Assembly (NCBI RefSeq): GCF_932294415.1
Contig: NC_065538.1
Location: 12,654,330 to 12,718,329, forward strand
DNA length: 64,000 nucleotides
DNA from: Quercus robur
Lineage: Eukaryota > Streptophyta > Magnoliopsida > Fagales > Fagaceae
Reading direction: 5' to 3'
Below the pieces are notes generated by a model. It saw nothing but the letters and a program-made list of their open reading frames with translations. It was not told the DNA's origin and searched no databases. This document shows, in pieces, positions 49,801-56,418 of this stretch; the first letter of the stretch is position 1, and every line of letters starts with the position of its first letter. The translations under genes and the position numbers were made by a program.

Positions 49801-51458
49801 AACCCTTTGAACTATTTAAGAGATTGATTACATCTTATAGACTTAAAGAGCCAAAATGAAACTCTTATAATTTTCAAGAACTAAAATAGGTGTTTGCCCT
49901 AAAATACTTATACATGAGAAGCATTTTCAAGACAAGCCACATCAAAATTCTTATTCAAAACAGATATCCCAGGTCTGAATATTTATTTAATCAACCTAAT
50001 TTGATCTATACTCTTTGCGTCTTTGCCATTAACGTTAAGGCTTGGATCTTCTTTTCATTCTCTTTTCTTATATTTTGCTTCGCTTTAGCTTTGTATACTT
50101 CCAATATAAACTTTCTTTTTCCCCAAGAATAAAAACTCACACGCATCAAATGAAGGCAAATTGTTAAGTAATAGAGCATCAAGCTCTGAGTAACCTCATA
50201 CCACCATAAAAAGACAGTCATTTTAAGTATGTAAGCTGCAATAACAAACTCTTACTGGCCTATTTCATTCTTTTTTATTGGTAAGTTACATATGCACCCA
50301 ATGGATCTTGAACCCATGAGCTAAAGCTCATTGGCAGTTTAGATCATTCATTGGAGCATATAATTTGGTGAAACAATCAAGCCAAATCTTTTTTTTTTTA
50401 TATAAGTAACAATCAAGCCAAATCTGTAAAATAAGCTTCCCTGAAAAACACATAATTGATGCACTTGCTCCAAACCCAATTACCCAAAGTAGGCAGGAGA
50501 AATAGTGCTTGAGCCAATGTCCTAATAATCACTTTGCAGCAACACCAACATGTGCCAATTAGTACTCAAGTACACAACAGTGTGTTCCTACCATATAACT
50601 GAAACCAATATATACGGGAATTTCTACCAAAGAAACAAGCATCAACCTCAACAAAATGGAGTTTTTTCTCAATCAATAAGGAGCCCAGGATGATAAATCA
50701 AACCAACCTAACAATATAGCTTCAATATTCTCTCTCAGATAGCTCACTTTACACCCTACTGACCAACAATTCTGTAGCAATCCCATTCACTAACATACAA
50801 GCCCCAAAAAAAAGTTTCAAAGTAGCCATCGGCCAACGCAGCAGACTTATCGTTTCAGATTGTTTTGTATCATACGAACAAGACATGGTCTAAGGTACGC
50901 ATTAATGCATCTATTGGGTCCATTTGGTTAGGCATTTTGGGAGATTAAAAGAGCATTTTAAAACCCAAAACTCTGTTTTGCAACCAGAACTCCTTTTCTA
51001 ACACACCCATTATCAAAATCATGGCCAGGAAAAACATAAATAAAGTTTTCCCAAGTTCAATAAGTCTGTATTGAATCTCCGAAGCTAATTTTATTGACTG
51101 TTTTATCAATAAGCAATCAAATGTCAAATCTTTACAATCACTATTACAGTTTCTCATTTCATACAGATACAAGACTAATATAAAAAAAGCAGTGACATTG
51201 ATTACATACCTCTCCTCCCGCACCCTTAACAAACGAAGGTTCGTCAGTGTACAAATCTTCATGGAGAACTTTCCCACAAATGTCACAACACCTATTGGTT
51301 AAAAAAAATAAATAAATAAATAAATATATAAAGCATATAACAGTTTTGCACATAATTTTTGAAAAGAGTAAAAATCTACAAGGTACTTACACCAAGCCAT
51401 TGGCATAAGACGAAGTAGGCCGATGGTTACCGTTAGCACAACTCAAGAATAGAGCCAT
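22664..51458 (-). CDS. BRF1: BRF1, TFIIB-related subunit of TFIIIB (RNA polymerase III), 19 exons
   Basis: Exons: 51458-51391, 51291-51210, 46167-46092, 41897-41812, 41701-41625, 40874-40812, 40681-40569, 37510-37431, 37333-37247, 32347-32267, 30095-29946, 29847-29704, 29357-29219, 29122-29001, 24694-24614, 24497-24369, 23655-23575, 23099-23046, 22909-22664. All have GT-AG borders and sum to 1,959 nt, or 652 residues. Domains: N-terminal zinc ribbon (1-50), cyclin repeat 1 (about 51-145, with [20 protein letters not shown]), cyclin repeat 2 (about 150-270, with [20 protein letters not shown]), then [10 protein letters not shown] (about 310-320). The BRF1-specific TBP-binding region follows (about 445-490, [12 protein letters not shown] to [10 protein letters not shown]), with an Ala-rich segment (484-520) and an acidic C-terminus. 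The protein bridges TFIIIC and TBP to recruit Pol III to tRNA and 5S genes in the nucleus. Introns total about 27 kb and are full of transposons. Oddity: the first zinc-ribbon CxxC is missing. Confidence 0.93.
23220..23520. repeat. About 150-bp tandem duplication in BRF1 intron 17
   Basis: The phrase ACAATTGACAAAGATGATAC and the later TATTAATTCAGTTGAGC occur twice, 23225-23365 and 23365-23520. Each unit ends in a (CA)n tract. The duplication lies wholly inside the intron between exons 17 and 18. Confidence 0.7.
25062..25790 (-). mobile_element. LINE fragment (zf-RVT) in BRF1 intron 14
   Basis: The tail is a T-run at 25061-25072. The frame 25664-25386 carries a zinc-binding RT domain ([16 protein letters not shown], then [18 protein letters not shown]). 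The 5' part is missing. Confidence 0.75.
25800..26400 (-). mobile_element. Second LINE fragment (RNase H) in BRF1 intron 14
   Basis: 26069-25806 encodes a plant LINE RNase H domain: [11 protein letters not shown] start, EGDAKLVIE with the catalytic Asp. 26372-26178 is the preceding linker ([13 protein letters not shown]). The tail at 25800-25820 abuts the other LINE, so two insertions lie head to tail. Confidence 0.7.
27430..27665. repeat. Possible LTR-derived segment in BRF1 intron 14
   Basis: Contains CTATTTAAAG (TATA-like) and two copies of CCTCAGAATTCAGTATTGGTAC-type sequence, at about 27532-27553 and 27640-27661. This resembles an LTR edge, but ends and target duplication are not resolved. 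Confidence 0.3.
27672..28870 (-). mobile_element. Minus-strand LINE split by a plus-strand LINE
   Basis: The 3' end with T-run is at 27672-27687. Degenerate zf-RVT sequence continues at 28620-28870. The middle is displaced by the insertion at 27883-28602. Confidence 0.6.
27883..28602 (+). mobile_element. 5'-truncated LINE with 17-bp TSD, nested
   Basis: Flanked by AAAGAAAAATAACTTGA at 27866-27882 and 28603-28619. It carries zf-RVT ([29 protein letters not shown]) at 27983-28340 with an in-frame stop, then a non-coding 3' end. The target is the minus-strand LINE around it. Confidence 0.85.
30598..31930 (-). mobile_element. LINE fragment in BRF1 intron 10
   Basis: Two T-runs, each followed by TAGGAATTTTATTGAAATAG, mark a duplicated 3' tail (30598-30690). 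Frames 31222-30869 (zf-[16 protein letters not shown]) and 31832-31578 (RT end, [20 protein letters not shown]) follow in order toward the 5' end near 31930. Confidence 0.75.
32569..32640 (-). repeat. SINE-like 3' end (family copy 1)
   Basis: A T-run followed by GGAACCTTTCTAAAGAAGAG and CCCTTTGGACTCACCTCTAGCC. The same sequence recurs at 47298-47420 and 49627-49750, always starting with poly(T), which suggests a small poly(A)-tailed retroposon on the minus strand. Confidence 0.5.
33300..33454 (+). repeat. LTR fragment, paired with 37025-37140
   Basis: The phrase TAAACCTAAGTCCCATTGCA, followed by TTTTGAATATAAA-like and 'cagtcacaaaagaa' sequence, recurs at 37025-37140. Together they flank the copia relic, so they are probably remnants of its two LTRs. 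Confidence 0.45.
33455..34160 (+). mobile_element. 5'-truncated LINE in BRF1 intron 9
   Basis: Starts in a LINE coding phrase ([20 protein letters not shown]), with one frameshift at about 33590 into zf-RVT ([20 protein letters not shown]). It ends in an A-run at 34142-34162. The 5' end lies within the LTR fragment upstream. Confidence 0.75.
34228..34800. other. Dispersed repeat and AT-rich intron sequence
   Basis: 34250-34370 carries paired 'cctcccttgaggtttgggg' and 'aaacctaaagg' phrases plus a repeat of 'ttgaggtttg', resembling a small dispersed plant repeat. The rest is AT-rich intron. Confidence 0.35.
35424..36832 (+). mobile_element. LINE with 15-bp TSD, inserted in the copia relic
   Basis: Flanked by ATTATGTAACAAGCC at 35409-35423 and 36833-36847. 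It encodes zf-RVT split in two by another insertion: [16 protein letters not shown] near 35550-35600, then [17 protein letters not shown] from 36324. The tail ends with poly(A) at about 36821-36832. Confidence 0.85.
35600..36238 (-). mobile_element. Innermost LINE, 5'-truncated
   Basis: The T-run begins at 35600. The frame 36239-35892 encodes RT end and zf-RVT ([12 protein letters not shown], then [20 protein letters not shown]). It interrupts the plus-strand LINE between ALGK and its expected continuation. No simple TSD is visible. Instead an imperfect duplication of about 84 bp of the host LINE lies at its 5' end (about 36228-36323). Confidence 0.75.
37933..38190. mobile_element. Stowaway-like MITE (Tc1/Mariner type)
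   Basis: Begins TACTCCCTCCGTCCCAAATT, the hallmark Stowaway terminus preceded by TA. The other end, TTTGGGACAAATGTAGTA, is a degenerate inverted copy. It lies in BRF1 intron 7. Confidence 0.75.
38138..38543. repeat. 203-bp tandem duplication overlapping the MITE end
   Basis: Units 38138-38340 and 38341-38543 both start TTAAAGAGTTGGATTTTCTA and are more than 90% alike by eye. The first unit contains the right end of the Stowaway-like element, so the duplication arose after insertion and copied half a terminus. Confidence 0.85.
39344..40201. mobile_element. Solo LTR, 858 bp, 5-bp TSD
   Basis: Ends are TGCGGGG...CCCCATACA, with TG and CA termini and short inverted identity. The flanking duplication is AAACC at 39339-39343 and 40202-40206. 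No internal domain follows, as expected from LTR-LTR recombination. 39955-40060 has a 'ttgtaaacacttg ... tttataaaagaagag' stretch typical of LTR transcription signals. Confidence 0.75.
40386..40483. repeat. 49-bp tandem duplication
   Basis: TGAATTCTAACTCAAAGAAC and the following bases through 'aaacaaagcag' occur twice in a row, with two or three differences. It is intronic. Confidence 0.85.
42580..42685 (+). repeat. tRNA-derived SINE-like fragment
   Basis: 'acaagtggtaattta', followed about 30 bases later by 'catgagttccaatcatgtc', resembles A- and B-box sequence of Pol III promoters. Boundaries are not seen; BRF1 intron 3. Confidence 0.35.
42950..44095 (-). mobile_element. Ty1/copia pol relic (integrase to RT)
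   Basis: 44070-43780 encodes an integrase end ([20 protein letters not shown], then [12 protein letters not shown]). 43180-42960 encodes an RT start ([17 protein letters not shown], then ARLVAEGFT with a stop). The two are separated by degenerate sequence that includes a possible small LINE tail at about 43247-43500. The order is right for a minus-strand copia element. Confidence 0.75.
44098..45910 (+). mobile_element. LINE relic interrupted by a minus-strand LINE
   Basis: 44098-44252 reads as the end of zf-RVT (MLGVDTM / [16 protein letters not shown] pattern). 45731-45910 is the resumed 3' end. The split is caused by the element at 44266-45717. Confidence 0.65.
44266..45717 (-). mobile_element. 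5'-truncated LINE with 13-bp TSD, nested
   Basis: The TSD AATGGTCTTTCAT is at 44253-44265 and 45718-45730. The T-run tail is at 44266-44289. Frames 45190-44420 (zf-RVT with [18 protein letters not shown]), 45556-45230 and 45708-45484 (RT end with [20 protein letters not shown]) carry a few frameshifts. Confidence 0.88.
46432..47177. mobile_element. hAT-type non-autonomous element, 8-bp TSD
   Basis: The 8-bp duplication GTATTATC lies at 46424-46431 and 47178-47185. Imperfect terminal inverted repeats: CTAGGAAGCACGGGTG at the left, and CTGGGATGCATGGACG as the complement of the right end. Both ends are GC-rich (GGGTGCGGGTGCGGG at left; 'gcgtcggacgcgggtgcgg' at right) around an AT-rich middle. 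No transposase frame. It lies in BRF1 intron 2. Confidence 0.75.
47298..47420 (-). repeat. SINE-like repeat (family copy 2)
   Basis: A T-run, then GGGAACCTTTTAAAAGAAAAG, CCCTTTGGACTTGCCTCTAGCC and a shared 'cctacaagcaactaacccca' extension also present in the copy at 49627. Confidence 0.5.
47541..49600 (-). mobile_element. LINE fragment spanning RT core to zf-RVT
   Basis: Frames in order: 49373-49134 with the RT active site as FVDD ([12 protein letters not shown]), 49025-48777 ([14 protein letters not shown], then [10 protein letters not shown]), and 47936-47637 (post-zf-RVT). The T-run tail is at 47541-47550. It is frameshifted; BRF1 intron 2. Confidence 0.75.
49627..49750 (-). repeat. SINE-like repeat (family copy 3)
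   Basis: A T-run, then GGAATCTTTCTAAAGAAGAG, 'ccccgtggacacatctcca' and 'cctacaggcaactgacgtca', colinear with the copy at 47298. Confidence 0.5.
50265..50345 (-). repeat. tRNA-derived SINE-like fragment
   Basis: Read on the minus strand it shows 'tgagctttagctcatgggttcaagatcc', resembling a B box (GGTTCAAGATC), before an A-rich tail. BRF1 intron 2. Confidence 0.4.
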
Positions 51459-51760
51459 ACTTTATTGAATTCGAATTCGAAGCCGAAGCCAATCTAATTC
51501 TCACAAAAACAAAATATATTTAAAAGAAATTATCGTAAGAAAGAATTTTGAGGGGAAAAATGATTGGGGAAGCATACCTTAATTGGCCTCGAAAGGTTGA
51601 AGAATTACAGAGCAGTGCCACGTTAGAAAGAGAAAATAGCTTAGCTTAGCTTAGCTTGGGGTTTTAGAGCAGAGGTCTTGTTGTTCAGGTTATTCAAAGT
51701 TCACGAACGCCGAAACCCACCACGAACGCCGGCCACGGTGAACACCGCGACGCGAGTGAG
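51459..51760 (-). promoter_or_regulatory. BRF1 5' region with possible 5' UTR intron
   Basis: A donor-like AAG/GTATGC at 51577 and an acceptor-like TTTTTGTGAG at 51500 could define a 78-nt 5' UTR intron. A GCTTA repeat (four units) lies at about 51637-51656. No clear TATA was chosen. This is inference from splice-site shape only. Confidence 0.35.
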
Positions 51761-51899
51761 AGATAGCAGAGAGAAAGGGGCAAAGATCGAAGAGAGAGAG
51801 AGCCAACAATATTTGGTTTTTTTGCGGTTATTTGAGGTTTTAGCACCGGATACGTACAAATTTTGCTTTATTCGTTGTTGGCTCAATTAATTAAGATAT

Positions 51900-51987
51900 T
51901 AGTACGCATTCAATACCATAAGTTTCCCACGCTCAATTGAAATAAATATTTAGGGATCATAAATATAAAATTGGTTGTTAGTTATTA

Positions 51988-52024
<37 letters not shown>

Positions 52025-52224
52025 TTAGATGAGTATTTTGACAAATTTATTATTGGATTATATATTCTTTTTATATCTTTTAAACTTGTAAAATTTTCAA
52101 AAAATTAAAGATAAATTGCTATGTTATCAATAAATTGTTTAAGTTGTAAATTTTTGTAATTTAAAATTATGCACAAAATATAAGGTAATAGGTCATATTG
52201 TAAATAATATTTGATTGACACAAA

Positions 52225-52265
<41 letters not shown>

Positions 52266-54600
52266 GAGAAATGATATGTTTACAACATTTTTACAACAAA
52301 TTCTAAGTGGCAAGTTGTTATTGTTGGGGCAAAAAAGTAATCTTAGCGTTAATTTGAAATTTGAACCAATAACAACTAACCACCTGTGATTTGTTGTTAA
52401 AATGTTGTAGACGTAGCATCTCTCTTATTATTATTATGTGTATTAAAAGAATAAAGAACATGCAATGTAATAGTTAGATTTTCAAAATATGTTGTAATAT
52501 TTATTTTATTGAGCAAGATTGTAGTCTAAGGTTACAACTTACCACTAATTTTGTAACTAAACTTTCTTCCAAATAAATTTATATTAATTATGGAGGATCG
52601 TTGGATGAGATTATGAATAATAGTAAATATCTTCTTTTTTTTCTTTGGCTAAGGTTTGCTGGATGAGATAATTGTAAATCACAGTTTAAGATAGTCAGCA
52701 GCATATTCGCTTATTAAGCATGCTTTTATTCATAAAAGGATTTAGATGCTGGGATAGGTTAACTTAGACCTATCCCCCCACCCAATTAATGTTATATATA
52801 TATATATATATATATGATGGGAGTCTAGGACTGTTATGTTTGAATAATATTTATTAGCTGCATTAATTCTTCCTATGGTTAGACTTGGTCATTGCACATG
52901 ATAGGTGCTGCTTTGTGTTTATAAGCTAACTGCAGAAAATTGAACATATAAATAATATTAGTCCAAATAATTTATCCAAATCTATTTATTGAATTTATTA
53001 AATTTGAGTGACTTATTTTGTGAATTTGTATATGTTAGTTCAAGTGATATCAATGTATTAATGCTTCTTTGCAGCCTTTTTCTTACTCTAATTTTTTTTC
53101 CCCTTTGCAGCCTGATATCAATGTGTATGTGCATTTGTATACAGCTACTGGTAATTAATAAAATCTAAAACCTCAAAAAAAAATTAATAAAATCTACTGG
53201 TGGGTATAAGTATAACCTCTTTATCAAGGCGCTGTCTTTGATAATTAACAACTTTTGGAACTCATTGAAGTGTCATCACTTTTTGTCTTATCTTTGTAGT
53301 AAGCAATTTATAGCCTTTTTTACTTTAGAATTCCATGAGCTAAAATAGGGCCAAATTATTCAGTATGCTACACCAACTATCAAAATTGAGATTTTTAATA
53401 TGCTTTGAGCTTTAAAGAAAGATCACAAGGAGCTTTTAGTTTGCTATTACGTATGAGTACTTTAATCAATAAGATTAGATTTATTTTTTATTTTTAGATG
53501 GTTTTATTGCAAGTTTTGAATGAATATTGGAAAAATATCTCTATCTTTCTTTTTCTTTTTTTTTTTAGGTTCCTCATGCGTGTTACATTTCCACTGCTAA
53601 TAAATTAGTTTTGCTTGTTTAGTTTGGTTATTCTTACTAAAAGATAACATATAAGTGTATTTTTTTAAATGCATGCAGTGGCTTAACAATTTGTGGTGGA
53701 GCATGGTAGGGACTAGAGATATAATGGCATGCTCTATTTGAAAATGTAAATTATAGACTTTAGATTTTGCTTTTAGCAATCACTTGACAAAATGCTCTTT
53801 AAAGAAATTTTGTTGTTAATAAATTATTGTTTCTAATTTTAAATGATAAGGAGAAAGTTAGAATTTAATTAAAGTAAAATATGATTGAATTCAATATTGT
53901 TTGTTATGAATAATTTTTTATAATTATTTTTACATGCGTCAAAACTAGTTATCAAGAAAAGGGAAAGAGGATTTGTTTTTAACTATGTAAATGGGTTTTT
54001 GGACTACTGGTATCTTGCCCACTCTCTCCTTTACCCAATGTGGAGAAATGAAAAATTGACAATTCACAAAGAAATAGTAGGTAGTAGTGTGATTTTAAAA
54101 CCTAGACCATTCAAAGAACTGTAAAATAGAGAGATTTAAAATTTTTGAAGTTGGATCGGGTTCAAACCAAGGTCAAATCACAATGACTCATAATCAATTT
54201 AATAATTATTTAAAATAAATAAATACATTAAATTGACAAAAATTGACTATAAAGAGTTATTCAAAGAAATTTAAAAAATAATGAAGTATAAACGAGCATA
54301 AAAAAAAAAATGTGCTTGGTAATCTTTCAAATAAAAAACATTTTAATCTAAAATAAAATTATATATTGCACAATTGCATGTAATGATGTCAGAGTATAAT
54401 TCTTAAACACAAAAATAAATTTAGCAAATAATAATTTATTGAAAGAGAAGTGATGCAATAAAATGGAAACCATGTAAAAGTAAGTTAAATATAATACGAA
54501 TTTAACTAAAGACCACAATCACCAAATTAATAGTCTCCGTAATAGATAATAATTTTAGTAGAAATATAAAAAAAATAAAATAATAAGACAACTCCTACGA
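51900..54600. other. AT-rich intergenic DNA
   Basis: Microsatellites include (AT)n at about 51990-52020 and 52795-52815 and (TTA)n at 52231-52264. Apart from the MITE at 52265 no gene or element is recognised. Confidence 0.5.
52265..52425. mobile_element. Hairpin MITE C
   Basis: Inverted arms of about 59 bp: the left begins AGAGAAATGATATGTTTACA and the right ends TGTAGACGTAGCATCTCTCT. The element sits inside a (TTA)n tract, which continues on both sides. Confidence 0.8.
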
Positions 54601-54629
54601 GAGTAAGGCCAAGTCGGAGAATCCCATTT

Positions 54630-55730
54630 GTTGGGTGTCCATTTGTTGAAGGGCTCCCACTATCTCCAACTTATTATTGATGATTCTTTGATATTTTGTC
54701 GGGCTTCCCAAAATGAAACTGGTGTTATAAATGAGTTGCTTACTTTTATGAGGAAGTTTGTAGAAAATGCATTAATATGGAGAAATCTTATGTCTTCTTT
54801 AGCAAGAATACTTCTCCTCTTCAAAGGGAATTGGTTAAGGCTGCCCTTGGCGTGAGAGAAGTGGATTGTTTTGAATCCTATTTGGGGCTCCCTACACTTA
54901 TTGGTTGTGCTAAGTATCAGACTTTCTCTTTTCTAAAGGATAGAGTTTGGAATAAGATGTATGGCTAGAAGGGTAACATGCTATCTAAAGCGGGTAAGGA
55001 AGTCTTGATCAAAGCAGTCATCCAAGTTATTCCTACTTATACGATGGGGGTCTTTCTTTTGCCTATGAAATTGCATAATGAGTTGAACTCTATGTGTGCC
55101 CGGTTTTGGTGGGGTAATATTGGCCATGATCACAAAATCCATTGGATGAGATGGGAGAAGCTTACTTTGCCCAAGTCGGAGGGGAGTATGGGTTTTCAAG
55201 ATTTTCGATCTTTTAATTTGGTTATGCTTGCTAAACAGGGATGTCGGTTGTCACAGGAGCCTGACTCTCTTCTTTTTAAGTGTTTCAAAGCTCGGTATTT
55301 CCCTCATGGTCATTTTTTGGATGCTCAGGATTGCCCAAACAGTTCTTACACTTGGAAAAGTATGATGGCAGCTAAACCTATTCTTGCTATTTGTTGGCAT
55401 GTGGGGAATGGTGCGAGCATTCGTGCTCTTCATGATCCTTGGATTCCAAACCGGCCCTCTTGGAAGATTATACACCAACCTGATTTGTTGGAGTTGGAAG
55501 ATTATACATCAGCCTAATTTGTTGGAGTTGGAAGATTATACACCAACCTGATTTGTTGGAGTTTAATTATCGTGTCCATGAGTTGATTGATTACTCTGTC
55601 CATGGCTGGGATCGAATCCTCATATCCTAATTGTTCCACTTTGAGGATGCTCTGGCCACCCTCTAGATTCTATTAGGCCGGATTTCCTCCCCTGATGTGC
55701 TGTTTTGGCTTCACATAAAGCTTGGTGACT
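54630..55730 (+). mobile_element. LINE ORF2 fragment
   Basis: RT sequence from the active site (IIDDSLIFCRAS at about 54675-54710) through a frameshift near 54777, then YLGLPTLIGCAKYQ and 54978-55517 (CARFWWGN, then MLAKQGCRL). The middle is closely related to the LINE at 2413-4449. It ends in a degenerate region after a triple 34-bp repeat. Confidence 0.8.
55460..55561 (+). repeat. Three 34-bp tandem units inside the LINE frame
   Basis: Units at 55460, 55494 and 55528, each starting TTGGAAGATTATACA. The middle unit differs at three positions. Because 34 is not a multiple of three, the array shifts the frame and ends the coding stretch. Confidence 0.9.
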
Positions 55731-55732
55731 AT

Positions 55733-56095
55733 GCGTCCCTTTACTAGCTTTAGTACTCCACCCCCCGCAGTCCTCCCCATACTTGGTGGCAACAACACGC
55801 TTCCATAAATGAGATGTATCAATTCCCAAAACTCCATAATCATTTCCCTAACAATGCTTGATTAAAATGAACAACTCTCCTAAGCCCCAATCCACCCACC
55901 ACAACAGGGGAACAAACCTTGTCCATAGCCACCAAGGAGTATTTAAACTCCTCTAAAGCACTTCAAAATAAATTCTTTGAATTTTTTCCAACCTATCAGC
56001 CATTGATTTAGGGATGGAGAATAAAGATAAATAGTATGTTGAAAGGCTTGATAGATTCAACAAAGTGAGTCTACCTCCCTTTGATAAGAAATATC
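55733..56095 (-). mobile_element. LINE RT fragment, near-copy of 48545-48905
   Basis: Colinear with 48545-48905 over about 360 bp with few differences ('cttagtactccaccccccg', 'accaaggagtatttaaactc'). It is in opposite orientation to the LINE just upstream, so the junction at about 55731 joins two unrelated insertions. Confidence 0.75.
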
Positions 56096-56418
56096 TTTGT
56101 ATTTTTTTTTTCAAAATCTTATGTAACATTGGGGGTATGGAAATTTTAAACTCTAGGAAGCAAAATCCAAATTACCCCAAACATTTAAGGGTGTAAATTG
56201 CAATATTTCTCTTAGCATATATAAGAATACACAAACTATTAGTACCCTTCATCTCTCTCCACAAAATTAACACAATCATATTTATTCCTTTTCACTTTTT
56301 CTCACGCCCTCTCATTTTGATATACTACGTTTTGGGGGTGATATGTAATCATGGAAGTTCTCAGTATACAGTCCCACCAACAAAGTTAATCGTCACATAC
56401 ATAGGTAGTGGGACAAAT

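Noticed and set aside
51678-51890. 70-codon plus-strand frame upstream of BRF1
   Set aside because: GC-richer 5' region of BRF1 read antisense; no motif and no splice context.
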